From contig DDFA01000128.1 in the NCBI GenBank assembly GCA_002336975.1, positions 1 to 15,166 on the forward strand: DNA of 15,166 nucleotides, given 5' to 3'. The DNA comes from Phyllobacteriaceae bacterium UBA1940. Lineage in GTDB: Bacteria; Pseudomonadota; Alphaproteobacteria; Rhizobiales; Rhizobiaceae. The notes under the pieces were generated by a model that saw only the letters and a program-made list of their open reading frames with translations, was not told the origin of the DNA and made no database searches. The position numbers and the translations under genes are program-made. Positions 8,322 to 15,166 of the stretch are shown piece by piece. Within the stretch, counting starts at the first letter, position 1. Every line of letters starts with the position of its first letter.

Positions 8322-8347
8322 GATAATCTCAGCCCGGCCCATTGCAA
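8320..8347 (-). promoter_or_regulatory. Predicted nfuA promoter
   Basis: Read on the minus strand, a -35-like TTGCAA (8342-8347) is separated by 16 bases from a -10-like TATCTT (8320-8325). Transcription would begin near 8313, inside the iron-box-like palindrome and about 37 bases before the nfuA ATG. The match to sigma-70 consensus is fair, and the site is the only AT-rich part of the 84-bp gap. Confidence 0.45.
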
Positions 8348-8360
8348 GCGCAAAGCTGGC

Positions 8361-8852
8361 TCATGCCAGACTATCTATGTCCTCGTCGGTGAGATTGTAA
8401 GGAACAATCGTCACGGGAATCGGGAACGCCGCCGCCTTGCCGGCGACCGACGCCACCAGCGGACCGGGGCCTTCCTTGGCGGCGCCGGCGGCGAGCACCA
8501 GGATCGCGATGTCCTGGTCTTCCTCGATCAGCTTGTGGATCTCGCCGGCCGGCGTGCCCTCACGGATCACCAGTTCCGGCTCGATGCCATGGCGCTCGCG
8601 CACCAGCGCGGCGAATTTGTTGAGCGCCGACTGGGCTGTTGCGGTCGCCTCCTGGCGCATGATCGCCTCGACCCCGAGGAAATGCTGGAATTCCGCGCCG
8701 TCGATGACGAACAGCAGGATCAGCACCCCACCGGTGGTCTTGGACCGGCGCGAGGCGTAAGCGACGGCGCGCTCGCATTCGGGCGTGTCGTCGATGATGG
8801 TAAGAAACTTCCGGCGATGGCCGGCTTCGCGGCTCAGGCGTTTGGAGACCAT
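8361..8852 (-). CDS. Universal stress protein (UspA family)
   Basis: This 163-residue single-domain Usp protein has the N-terminal beta strand KFLTIIDDTPECERAVAYA with its conserved acidic residues, and a C-terminal nucleotide-binding-like segment (LVLAAGAAKEGPGPLVASVAG, in two parts LVLAAGAAKEG and PGPLVASVAG) followed by FPIPVTIVP. The classic ATP-binding G-x2-G-x9-G-S/T pattern is not exact, so ATP binding is uncertain. These are cytoplasmic proteins associated with stress survival, and the specific role is unknown. The start is ATG at 8852: an in-frame TGA directly precedes it, so no earlier start is possible. No strong Shine-Dalgarno is visible. It lies 117 bp downstream of trpS on the same strand and 84 bp upstream of nfuA. 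The MVSKRLSREAGHRRKF beginning is one I associate with rhizobial homologues. Confidence 0.9.
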   Translation of the reverse strand: MVSKRLSREAGHRRKFLTIIDDTPECERAVAYASRRSKTTGGVLILLFVIDGAEFQHFLGVEAIMRQEATATAQSALNKFAALVRERHGIEPELVIREGTPAGEIHKLIEEDQDIAILVLAAGAAKEGPGPLVASVAGKAAAFPIPVTIVPYNLTDEDIDSLA

Positions 8853-8869
8853 TCAGGTTATCCGGTTGG

Positions 8870-8900
8870 GCGGTCGCCGCTTCTGGCGGCGGCTGACCGC
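8870..8900 (-). repeat. Imperfect hairpin between trpS and the stress-protein gene
   Basis: GCGGTC (8870-8875) pairs with GACCGC (8895-8900). Inside, GCCGC (8876-8880) pairs with GCGGC (8886-8890) around a TTCTG loop, leaving a four-base bulge. It lies in the 117-bp gap downstream of trpS. No T-run follows on the minus strand, so it is not a convincing terminator; it may be an mRNA-processing or stabilising stem. Confidence 0.3.
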
Positions 8901-8969
8901 GTGGGCTTGTTCGGCGGCAATCTGCCACCGGGCCGGTTCGACCGCAAGGCGACTTGGCGGCCGCGACGA

Positions 8970-10034
8970 TCAGTCCTGCAGCAGGCCGATAATGTTGCGC
9001 ACGTCCTTCATCGTCGCCTCGGCAAGCTTGCGGGCCCGATCGCCGCCGTCGCGCAGCACGGCGTCGATATGGCCGGGATCGGCCATCAGCCGGCGCATTT
9101 CGCCGGCGATCGGCGCCAGCTTCGTCACCGCCAGGTCGGCCAGCGCCGGCTTGAAGGTCGAGAACTGCTGGCCGCCATATTCGGCCAGAACCGACTGCCG
9201 GGTGGTTTCCGACAGCGCCGCATAGATGCCGACGAGATTGTCGGCGTCGGGCCTGTCCTTCAGCCCGTCGACTTCCGTCGGCAGCGGCTGCGGGTCGGTC
9301 TTGGCCTTCTTGATCTTTTTGGCGATGGCGTCGGCGTCGTCGGTCAGATTGATGCGCGACAGGTCTGACGGGTCCGATTTCGACATTTTCTTGGTGCCGT
9401 CGCGCAGGCTCATGACACGAGTCGCCTCGCCCTCGATCACCGGTTCGGTCATCGGGAAATAGCCGCTGACAGTCTCGTCGCCGACCTTCATCTCGACGCC
9501 GAGCCCCTGCGCCGCAATGCGGGCGGAAAAGTCGTTGTTGAACTTTTGCGCGATGTCGCGGGTCAGTTCCAGGTGCTGCTTCTGGTCGTCGCCGACCGGC
9601 ACATGGGTGGCGCGGTAGAGCAGGATGTCGGCGGCCATCAGGCTCGGATAGGCGAGCAGGCCAAGCGAGGCGTTTTCGCGGTCCTTGCCGGCCTTGTCCT
9701 TGAACTGCGTCATCCGGTTCATCCAGCCGATGCGGGCGACGCAGTTGAAGATCCAGGCCAGTTCCGCGTGCTGCATGACCCGCGACTGGTTGAAGACGAC
9801 GTGCTTCGCCGGATCGATCCCCGACGCCAGGAACGCCGCCGTGATCTGCCGCGTCTGGTCGGCCAGGTCGTCGTGGACGAGCTGGGCGGTCAGCGAATGC
9901 AGGTCGACGACGCAATAGATGCAGTCGCTCATCGACTGCAGGGCGACGAATTTCTTCAGCGCGCCGAGATAGTTTCCAAGGTGGAGGTTGCCGGTGGGCT
10001 GTACGCCCGAAAAGACGAGGTTCTTGAACGACAT
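8970..10034 (-). CDS. trpS: Tryptophanyl-tRNA synthetase
   Basis: This 354-residue class I aminoacyl-tRNA synthetase joins tryptophan to tRNA-Trp with ATP in the cytoplasm. The HIGH-equivalent motif appears as [14 protein letters not shown] (residues 13-26) and the KMSKS loop as KKMSKSDP (KMSKS at 216-220). Other TrpRS hallmarks are [18 protein letters not shown] (146-162) and the [13 protein letters not shown] helix. The length is normal for bacterial TrpRS (about 330-355). The start is ATG at 10034, giving the usual N-terminus [15 protein letters not shown]; the ribosome site is weak. It is on the same strand as murJ and glnD, but the toxin-antitoxin cassette separates it from murJ by 794 bp. 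A candidate promoter at 10109-10137 and a leader palindrome lie upstream. Confidence 0.97.
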   Translation of the reverse strand: MSFKNLVFSGVQPTGNLHLGNYLGALKKFVALQSMSDCIYCVVDLHSLTAQLVHDDLADQTRQITAAFLASGIDPAKHVVFNQSRVMQHAELAWIFNCVARIGWMNRMTQFKDKAGKDRENASLGLLAYPSLMAADILLYRATHVPVGDDQKQHLELTRDIAQKFNNDFSARIAAQGLGVEMKVGDETVSGYFPMTEPVIEGEATRVMSLRDGTKKMSKSDPSDLSRINLTDDADAIAKKIKKAKTDPQPLPTEVDGLKDRPDADNLVGIYAALSETTRQSVLAEYGGQQFSTFKPALADLAVTKLAPIAGEMRRLMADPGHIDAVLRDGGDRARKLAEATMKDVRNIIGLLQD

Positions 10035-10067
10035 GGCGAGGTTCCGTGGCTGGTGGAGGGCCCAAGC

Positions 10068-10091
10068 CCCCGGACGGACGTCCGTTCGGGG
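10068..10091 (-). repeat. 24-bp near-perfect palindrome in the trpS leader
   Basis: The arms CCCCGGACGGAC (10068-10079) and GTCCGTTCGGGG (10080-10091) are complementary at 11 of 12 positions with no spacer; the single exception is a G opposite T. It lies 33 bp upstream of the trpS start codon and downstream of its predicted promoter, so it would be in the mRNA leader. As RNA it would form a very stable stem. No U-tract follows, so a simple attenuator is not evident; it could also be a DNA-binding site. Confidence 0.5.
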
Positions 10092-10108
10092 CAGGCGAAA
10101 CAGCGCGG

Positions 10109-10137
10109 CTTATGGCGGAACCGGCGCGCCGGATCAA
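10109..10137 (-). promoter_or_regulatory. Candidate trpS promoter
   Basis: Read on the minus strand, TTGATC (10132-10137) and CATAAG (10109-10114) are separated by exactly 17 bases; each matches the sigma-70 consensus at four of six positions. The spacer contains a perfect 12-bp palindrome, CCGGCGCGCCGG (10121-10132). Transcription would begin near 10102, giving a leader of about 67 bases that includes the palindrome at 10068-10091. A local promoter would let trpS be expressed despite its separation from murJ. Confidence 0.4.
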
Positions 10138-10150
10138 GGGCGATCCTGTG

Positions 10151-10179
10151 TTGATGATCCTGTGTCGACGCCCTATTCT
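10151..10179 (+). promoter_or_regulatory. vapBC promoter flanked by operator-like repeats
   Basis: TTGATG (10151-10156) and TATTCT (10174-10179) are spaced by 17 bp, a good sigma-70-type pair just upstream of the antitoxin gene. Around it are two direct copies of GATCCTGTGT (10142-10151 and 10156-10165). A reverse-complementary copy ACAGGATCG (10184-10192, matching 10141-10149) covers the predicted start of transcription. Antitoxins of this kind normally bind repeats in their own promoter, so autoregulation is a reasonable inference. Confidence 0.6.
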
Positions 10180-10203
10180 ACAGACAGGATCGAGGATCGG
10201 CGA

Positions 10204-10449
10204 ATGACGATCAACATCACCAACAAGGAAGCCGACCGGTTGACGCGGCAGCTTGCCGAGCTTGAAGGCATTGGCATCTCTGAAGCCGTCATTGTCGCAA
10301 TGCGCGAGGCGCTCGAACGGCGGCGGCAGAATGAAACGGTTGCCGAGACTGTGACGCGGTTGCACACAAAATACGGAATTGTGCTGACCGACGAAATGAG
10401 GAAGCCGTTGCCGCGATCGATCTACGACGACATGTCCGGGGATATGTGA
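10204..10449 (+). CDS. vapB: VapB-family antitoxin (PSK-type transcription factor)
   Basis: This 81-residue protein has the look of rhizobial VapB antitoxins of the PSK_trans_fac family. The N-terminal part (about residues 1-40, MTINITNKEADRLTRQLAEL then GISEAVIVAMREALERRR) is the short strand plus helices used for dimerisation and DNA binding. The charged C-terminal tail (about 41-81, ending RSIYDDMSGDM) would wrap around the toxin. The start is ATG 10204 with GAGGA (10192-10196) 7 bases upstream. The stop TGA directly abuts the TTG that begins the toxin frame, so translation would be coupled. GC is lower than in the flanking genes: one 60-base row here (10321-10380) is 53% GC, while a row counted in trpS (9001-9060) is 72%. 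It lies opposite in direction to the murJ and trpS genes around it. The antitoxin itself looks intact. Confidence 0.85.
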   Translation: MTINITNKEADRLTRQLAELEGIGISEAVIVAMREALERRRQNETVAETVTRLHTKYGIVLTDEMRKPLPRSIYDDMSGDM

Positions 10450-10854
10450 TTGTTTGTCGATGCCGCAGCGATAGTTGCAATTCTCAGCGGCGAAGCAGAT
10501 TCCGATCGTTGCAAGCTTGCACTTGAGCAAGCCGACACGAAGATAACTTCGGCGATCGCGATATGAGAAGCCGCAGTGGCGCTTGGACAAAGCGACAAGC
10601 TGGGAATCGGCGTGAGCATTTCACAAGAGCTGGTCGACGACTTCTTGCTGTATCGGGGCATTGAGTTGGTCGACCTGCCCCATGGCTACGAAACAGTTCG
10701 GCTCGCGATCCATGCCTCGGCCCTCTACGGCTCAGGCAAACGGCGGCTCAACCTGGCGGACTGCTTTCACTACGCCCGCGCCTGGCACTACGGCATGCGG
10801 ATCCTCTCCACTGCCGACGAATTCCGCTTCACTGATCTTGAGGTGGTTCCTTAG
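10450..10854 (+). pseudogene. vapC: VapC-type PIN-domain toxin interrupted by a TGA at codon 39
   Basis: The frame begins with TTG at 10450 (TTG TTT GTC GAT, read MFVD), immediately after the antitoxin stop, and would give a normal 134-residue PIN-domain RNase toxin. The four acidic metal-binding residues are in place: D4 (FVDAAAIVAIL), E40, D104 (NLADCF) and D123 (TADEF). An in-frame TGA at 10564-10566 replaces codon 39, in SAIAI-stop-EAAVAL, where related toxins often have an aromatic residue such as tryptophan (TGG). No frameshift or other lesion is visible. Without readthrough, the product is a 38-residue fragment. A GTG at 10576 could restart but would lack D4 and E40. The last 26 bases overlap the convergent murJ 3' end. 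A sequencing error or suppression remains possible. Confidence 0.8.
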
Positions 10855-12421
10855 CCTTCGCCCCGCGCCGCACATTCCTGCGGATCATGCCGATATTGGC
10901 GCCGCCGATGGCGAAGGCGACGCCGAAATAGACGACAATTGCGCCGGCCATCAGCACCGCCAGCGCCGCCGCCTGGGTGTAGATGGGCGAAGCGGGCCCG
11001 AGCCATTGCCCCGCGAAACCCATGGCGTACCACAGTGCGACCGCCATGATCGCCGAGGCGACAACGAGGCGCGGCGCACGGCGCATAAGGCCCGCGTCGC
11101 GGCTCCAGTGGCCGCGCCAGATCAGCGTTCCCAGCAGCATCGCCGCATTGACCCAACCGGCGGTCGCAGACGCCGCGGCGATGCCCGGCGCGCCCATGCG
11201 GGGGAACAGTGTCAGCGCGACCGAGATGTTCACCGCCACCGAGATCGCCGCGAAATACATCGGTGTGCGCGTGTCCTCGCGGGCGAAGAAGCCTGGCGTG
11301 AACGCCTTGATCAGCACAAAAGCCGGCAGGCCGAGGCCGAAGATGGCGAGGATCGAGGCGACCACCGGCGTACTGTTGGACGCCGCGAAGGCGCCGCGTT
11401 CGTAGAGCACCCGCACGATCGGCTCGGACATCACCAGCAGCGCCGCCGCCGCCGGCAAGGTCAGGAACAGGGTGAATTCGACCGAACGGTTCTGCAGATT
11501 GGCCGCCTCGATATTGTTGCCCGATTTCAGCGCCCGCGACAGTTCGGGCAGTAGCACAATGGCCACCGCCACGCCGACGACGCCGAGCGGCAGCTGGTAG
11601 ACACGGTCGGCAAGGTTCAGCGACGACACCGCGCTGTCCTGGCTCGAGGCAATGGCCGTGCCGATTAGTGTATTGATCTGGGTAATGCCGCCGGTGATGG
11701 CGGCGGGCAACGCCAGCCACAAAAGCCGCTTGACATTAGGCGTCAGCCTCGGCCGCCGGAAACCGACAGAAATGCCGGCATGACGCACGGCGATCCACAC
11801 GATCGCGAGTTGCACGACGCCGGCCGCCAGTACGCCCCAGGCCAGCGCGTAGCCGACCTTCAGCCCGTCCTGTCCATTGTACCAGGCATTGGCCAGCACA
11901 CCGACAAGGATGATGTTGAGGAACACCGGCGCCACCGCCGCGGCGAAGTAGCGGCGCAGCGAATTCAGCATGCCGGCCATCATTGCGCCCAGCGACATGC
12001 AGATGAGATACGGAAACATGACCGTGGCGAGCGTCACCGTCAGGTCGTATTTGGCGGCGTCCTCGGCAAAGCCCGGCGCGACGATAAAGCGCACGATCAG
12101 CGGCATCGCCAGCTCCATGGCGATCGTCAGCGCCAGAAGCACCGAAAACAGGACGCCGAACACCTCTTCCGAGAATCGCTTGGCGCCGTCGACGCCATTG
12201 GCCTCGATCTCCTTGGCGAACAGCGGCACGAAGGCGGCGTTGAACGCGCCCTCGGCGAACAGCCGGCGGAAGGTGTTGGGAAACTGGAACGCCGCATAAA
12301 AGGCATCCGCCACGGGCCCGGTGCCCAGCGCCGCCGCCATCAGCATTTCGCGGGCGAAACCCAGCACCCGGCTCATCAGCGTGCCAGAGGCGACGGTTGC
12401 GAATTTCGCCACAAGACTCAT
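10829..12421 (-). CDS. murJ: Lipid II flippase MurJ (MviN)
   Basis: This 530-residue polytopic inner-membrane protein of the MVF/MATE-like family moves the peptidoglycan precursor lipid II across the inner membrane. About 14 hydrophobic segments are visible. Functionally important residues of E. coli MurJ fall at the same numbers here: R18 and R24 (SRVLGFARE), D39 (PVADAFYAAF) and R52 (FRRLFAEGAFNAAFVP). LPLGVVGVAVAIVLLPELSR is another family hallmark. The start is ATG at 12421, giving the canonical MSLVAKFATVASGT N-terminus with AAGG about 8 bases upstream. An earlier in-frame ATG at 12472 overlaps the glnD stop as ATGA but would add 17 atypical residues. It lies 47 bp after glnD and is probably co-transcribed with it. 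The hydrophilic C-terminal tail (RRNVRRGAKAKEPPQDQ) is encoded partly opposite the vapC 3' end. Confidence 0.96.
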   Translation of the reverse strand: MSLVAKFATVASGTLMSRVLGFAREMLMAAALGTGPVADAFYAAFQFPNTFRRLFAEGAFNAAFVPLFAKEIEANGVDGAKRFSEEVFGVLFSVLLALTIAMELAMPLIVRFIVAPGFAEDAAKYDLTVTLATVMFPYLICMSLGAMMAGMLNSLRRYFAAAVAPVFLNIILVGVLANAWYNGQDGLKVGYALAWGVLAAGVVQLAIVWIAVRHAGISVGFRRPRLTPNVKRLLWLALPAAITGGITQINTLIGTAIASSQDSAVSSLNLADRVYQLPLGVVGVAVAIVLLPELSRALKSGNNIEAANLQNRSVEFTLFLTLPAAAALLVMSEPIVRVLYERGAFAASNSTPVVASILAIFGLGLPAFVLIKAFTPGFFAREDTRTPMYFAAISVAVNISVALTLFPRMGAPGIAAASATAGWVNAAMLLGTLIWRGHWSRDAGLMRRAPRLVVASAIMAVALWYAMGFAGQWLGPASPIYTQAAALAVLMAGAIVVYFGVAFAIGGANIGMIRRNVRRGAKAKEPPQDQ

Positions 12422-12468
12422 CTCGCTGCCTTTCGTGACATCGGTCTTCCGCGAACCGCGCGCCGGCC

Positions 12469-15166
12469 TCATTTGGCCGCCGCCGCTTCGCCAGCCCTTG
12501 CCTTGCCGCGGGCCTGCGCGCCGTTTTCCAGCGTCGCGATCAGCCGTTCGCGGATCGCGGCCTGGCGTGTCGGATTGGCGATCTTCTGGCCGGTCAGGTC
12601 GGTGACGTAGAACGTGTCGATGACCTTCTCGCCGAAGGTGGTGATGTGCGCGGAGGCGATGTCGAGCGACAGGTCGGAGATCGCGCCGGTGATCTCCGAC
12701 AACAAGCCGGGACGGTCGAGCCCGATCACCTCGATCACCGAAAATCGGTTGGACAGCGTGTTGCGCACCTCGGCGCGCGGTTCGATCTGGAACGCCTTGG
12801 CGCCGCGCTTGGGACGGGCGCGCTTTTCGATGATGTCGGACAGCCAGCTCTTGCCCAGCAGCGCGTCCTCGATCAGCTTGCCAACCCGCTCGGCGCGGCG
12901 CCGTTCGTCCTCGTCGCGGTCAAACTCGCGGCCGATCAGGATGGTGTCGAGCGCCCGGCCGTCGGTGGTGGTGAAGATCTGCGCGTCGACGATATTGGCG
13001 CCGGCGGCGGCGCAGGCGCCGGTGATGATCGACAACAGGCGCGGATGGTCGGGCGCCAGCACCGTCACCTCGGTGACGCCCTCGAATTCGAGCGTGCGCA
13101 CCCGCGTCGACAGGGTCTTGGCGTCGGAACCGGCGTCGCGGATGAACTGCGCGTCGCGCACTTGCTGTTCCAGCGGCACGGTCAGCAGGTAGTTGTCATA
13201 GTGCAGCCTGACGATGCGGTTCCGGTCGTCCTCGGGCCAGCCGGCCAGGGCGGCGGCGAGCTGTTCGCGCGAGGCGGCGACGCGGGTCTCGCGCGCCACT
13301 TCCGAAAAGCCGCCGGTCAGCAAAAGCTCGGTTTCGTAGAACAGCGTGCGCAGGAGCTGCCCCTTCCAGCCGTTCCACACGCCCGGGCCGACGCCGCGAA
13401 TGTCGCACACCGTCAGCACCAGCAGCAGCTTCAGCCGCTCCACCGACTGCACCTTGTCGGCAAAATCCTCGATCGTCTTGCGGTCGTTCAGGTCGCGCGT
13501 CTGCGCCGTCATCGACATCAGCAGGTGGTTCTCCACCAGCCAGCCGATCGTCTCCGCCTCCGAGGCGTTGAAACCCATATGCGGCGCCAGCCGGCGGGCG
13601 ATCTTGGCGCCGGCCTCGGAATGATCCTCGGGCCGCCCCTTGGCGATGTCGTGGAACAGCACCGCCGCGTAGAGCAGTTCGCGCCGGGCTTTCAGGCCCG
13701 GCATCAGCGAATGCGCCAGCGGATGCAGCTTCTGGCTGTCGCCGTGCTCGATTTCCGCCAGCACGCCGACACAGCGGATCAGGTGCTCGTCGACGGTGTA
13801 GTGGTGATACATGTTGAACTGCATCATCGCGACGATCTTCCCGAAGTCCGGGATCAGCCGGCCGAGCAGCCCGGCTTCGTTCATCCGCCGCATGTTCAGC
13901 TCGGGATTGCGATCCGACGTCAGCACCTCCATGAACAGGCGGTTGCCCTCGCGGTCGCGGCGCAGGTTGCGGTCGACCAGTTTCAGCGAGCGGGTCAAGA
14001 GCTTCAACGCGTCCGGATGGTATTCCAGCCCGTGCCGGTCGGCCAGCCAGAACAGCCGCATCATGTTGACCGGGTCGCGCGCGAACACCTGGTCGTCGGC
14101 GACGGTGATGCGGTTGTTGTCGACCAGGAAGTCGGTCGTGCCGGGCAGTTTCTTGCGGCGGCGCGAAAAGTTGAGGAACAGCCGGTTGAAGCCGGGCACA
14201 TGCTTGGCCTGCTCCTCCTCAAGGGTTGAGCAGAAGATGCGCGTCAGGTCGCCAACGTCCTTGGCGACCAGAAAATAATGCTTCATGAACCGTTCGACCG
14301 CCGAGAGGCCGGGATGGCTGGTGTAGCCGAGCCGGTCGGCGATGTCGCGCTGGATATCGAAGTGAAGACGCTCCTCGGCCTTGCCGGTAGCGAAATGCAT
14401 GTGGCAGCGCACCGCCCACAAAAAGTCCTCGGCCTTCCTGAACTGCCCGTATTCGGCGGCGGAAAAGACGCCCTTGTCGACCAGTTCCTCGCTATTGCGC
14501 ACCCGATAGTAATATTTGCCGATCCAGAACAGCGTATGCAGGTCCCTGAGCCCGCCCTTGCCGTCCTTGACGTTGGGTTCGACCAGATAGCGGCTTTCGC
14601 CGGCCTTGCGGTGGCGTTCGTCCCGCTCGCCCAGTTTGGCCTGGACGAATTCCGGGCCGGTCGACTTGACCACTTCGAGGTCAAAGCGCCGGACCAGTTC
14701 GTCATAAAGCTTTCGGTCGCCCCACAGATAGCGGGCCTCGAGGATCGAGGTGCGGATTGTCATGTCGCCATGCGACAGCCGCACGCAATCGTCGATGGTG
14801 CGGGTGGCGTGGCCGACCTTCAGGCCCAGGTCCCACAGCATGTAGAGCATGTATTCGACGACCTGTTCGCCCCACGGGGTCTGCTTGTAAGGCAGCACGA
14901 ACAGAAGGTCGATGTCGGATCCCGGCGCCAGCGTGCCGCGGCCGTAGCCGCCAACCGCGACCACGGCCATGTGTTCGGCGGTCGAAGGATTTTGCGCCCG
15001 GTAGACGTGGTGGACCGCAAATTCGTAGAGCCGGCGGATGACCTCGTCCATGAGATGCGACAGCCGCTCGGCGCAGGCCGTGCCGCCGCCGTCCTCGATC
15101 AGCATCGCCTCCGCCCGGCGGCGGCCCTCGACAATAACCCGGCGCAGGGTCGCGCGCGCCTCGTCG
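12469..15166 (-). CDS. glnD: [Protein-PII] uridylyltransferase / uridylyl-removing enzyme (5' end missing)
   Basis: The frame is open to the right edge of the window, leaving 898 visible residues; full rhizobial GlnD is about 930-950, so roughly 40-50 N-terminal residues are outside. GlnD senses glutamine and adds or removes UMP on the PII signalling proteins GlnB/GlnK, setting the nitrogen-regulation state of the cell. Domains in order, with visible numbering: nucleotidyltransferase with GGYGRG (72-77) and GSDIDLLF carrying the metal-binding D84 and D86; an HD hydrolase domain with H505-D506 in [20 protein letters not shown]; and two C-terminal ACT domains that bind glutamine, the first at [19 protein letters not shown] and the second at [19 protein letters not shown]. 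All are intact. murJ follows 47 bp downstream on the same strand. The promoter is outside the window. Confidence 0.97.
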   Translation of the reverse strand, partial: DEARATLRRVIVEGRRRAEAMLIEDGGGTACAERLSHLMDEVIRRLYEFAVHHVYRAQNPSTAEHMAVVAVGGYGRGTLAPGSDIDLLFVLPYKQTPWGEQVVEYMLYMLWDLGLKVGHATRTIDDCVRLSHGDMTIRTSILEARYLWGDRKLYDELVRRFDLEVVKSTGPEFVQAKLGERDERHRKAGESRYLVEPNVKDGKGGLRDLHTLFWIGKYYYRVRNSEELVDKGVFSAAEYGQFRKAEDFLWAVRCHMHFATGKAEERLHFDIQRDIADRLGYTSHPGLSAVERFMKHYFLVAKDVGDLTRIFCSTLEEEQAKHVPGFNRLFLNFSRRRKKLPGTTDFLVDNNRITVADDQVFARDPVNMMRLFWLADRHGLEYHPDALKLLTRSLKLVDRNLRRDREGNRLFMEVLTSDRNPELNMRRMNEAGLLGRLIPDFGKIVAMMQFNMYHHYTVDEHLIRCVGVLAEIEHGDSQKLHPLAHSLMPGLKARRELLYAAVLFHDIAKGRPEDHSEAGAKIARRLAPHMGFNASEAETIGWLVENHLLMSMTAQTRDLNDRKTIEDFADKVQSVERLKLLLVLTVCDIRGVGPGVWNGWKGQLLRTLFYETELLLTGGFSEVARETRVAASREQLAAALAGWPEDDRNRIVRLHYDNYLLTVPLEQQVRDAQFIRDAGSDAKTLSTRVRTLEFEGVTEVTVLAPDHPRLLSIITGACAAAGANIVDAQIFTTTDGRALDTILIGREFDRDEDERRRAERVGKLIEDALLGKSWLSDIIEKRARPKRGAKAFQIEPRAEVRNTLSNRFSVIEVIGLDRPGLLSEITGAISDLSLDIASAHITTFGEKVIDTFYVTDLTGQKIANPTRQAAIRERLIATLENGAQARGKARAGEAAAAK

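Noticed and set aside
10564..10566. The TGA in vapC read as a selenocysteine codon
   Set aside because: PIN-domain toxins do not use selenocysteine, the position is not a metal-binding residue, and the bases after the TGA show no clear selenocysteine-insertion stem. A nonsense change is simpler.
8560..10590. A 676-codon minus-strand frame overlapping usp, trpS and the vapBC cassette
   Set aside because: It runs out of frame through trpS and usp, which have full family motifs in their own frames. Its composition is arginine-rich noise.
10576..10854. The GTG-started downstream part of vapC as a separate functional gene
   Set aside because: It would lack D4 and E40 of the PIN active site, has no ribosome site, and joins seamlessly in frame to the upstream toxin half.
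12422..12472. murJ starting at the ATGA overlap with the glnD stop
   Set aside because: It would add 17 residues not seen in the family, whereas the ATG at 12421 has a ribosome site and gives R18, R24 and D39 at the same positions as in E. coli MurJ.
12646..14229. A 527-codon plus-strand frame opposite glnD
   Set aside because: Antisense shadow of a gene with intact nucleotidyltransferase, HD and ACT domains; no motif in the opposite product.
1..15166. CRISPR array, insertion sequence, prophage, tRNA or rRNA genes
   Set aside because: No regularly spaced repeats, transposase or phage-like frames, tRNA cloverleaf-like stretches or rRNA sequence were seen; nearly all DNA is taken up by ordinary genes with short gaps.

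Overview
The window looks like chromosomal DNA of a GC-rich alphaproteobacterium of the order Hyphomicrobiales (Rhizobiales), most likely a Mesorhizobium/Phyllobacteriaceae relative. This rests on the kinds of protein encoded (1,585-residue NAD-glutamate dehydrogenase, NfuA-type NifU protein, rhizobial-style universal stress protein), the glnD-murJ-trpS gene order, a candidate Irr-type iron box, and strong G/C bias at third codon positions. The genus assignment is recall of family and gene-order patterns, not a search result.

Layout from left to right. Positions 1-80 hold the 3' end of an unidentified gene. Two membrane exporters follow on the plus strand: an EamA/DMT-type permease (198-1106) and a LysE-family translocator (1149-1763). 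Convergent to them is a two-gene minus-strand unit, an AhpD-like peroxidase-related protein (2157-2732) and a small ACT-domain protein (1771-2151). A 115-bp divergent gap separates that unit from the very large NAD-dependent glutamate dehydrogenase gene (2848-7605). A strong hairpin (7619-7644) lies between this gene and the convergent minus-strand genes.

Everything from 15166 down to 7695 is read on the minus strand, in the order glnD (5' end outside the window), murJ, trpS, a universal stress protein and nfuA. The exception is a small plus-strand vapBC-type toxin-antitoxin cassette (10141-10854) between murJ and trpS. The cassette has lower GC than its surroundings, carries its own promoter flanked by repeats, and its toxin gene overlaps the 3' end of murJ by 26 bp. 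The toxin reading frame is broken by a single TGA at codon 39, exactly before a conserved acidic residue; the rest of the PIN domain is intact.

Functionally, GlnD (nitrogen sensing through PII proteins) and the glutamate dehydrogenase (glutamate catabolism) both concern nitrogen balance. MurJ (lipid II flipping), TrpS (Trp-tRNA charging) and NfuA (Fe-S delivery) are housekeeping proteins. Regulatory sites that can be read directly are a probable Irr/ICE-like operator over the nfuA -10 box, a candidate trpS promoter followed by a leader palindrome, and the vapBC promoter/operator. I found no large undescribed system, CRISPR array, insertion sequence or RNA gene. The most notable items are the nonsense-interrupted vapC inside a core gene cluster and the iron-box-like element before nfuA.
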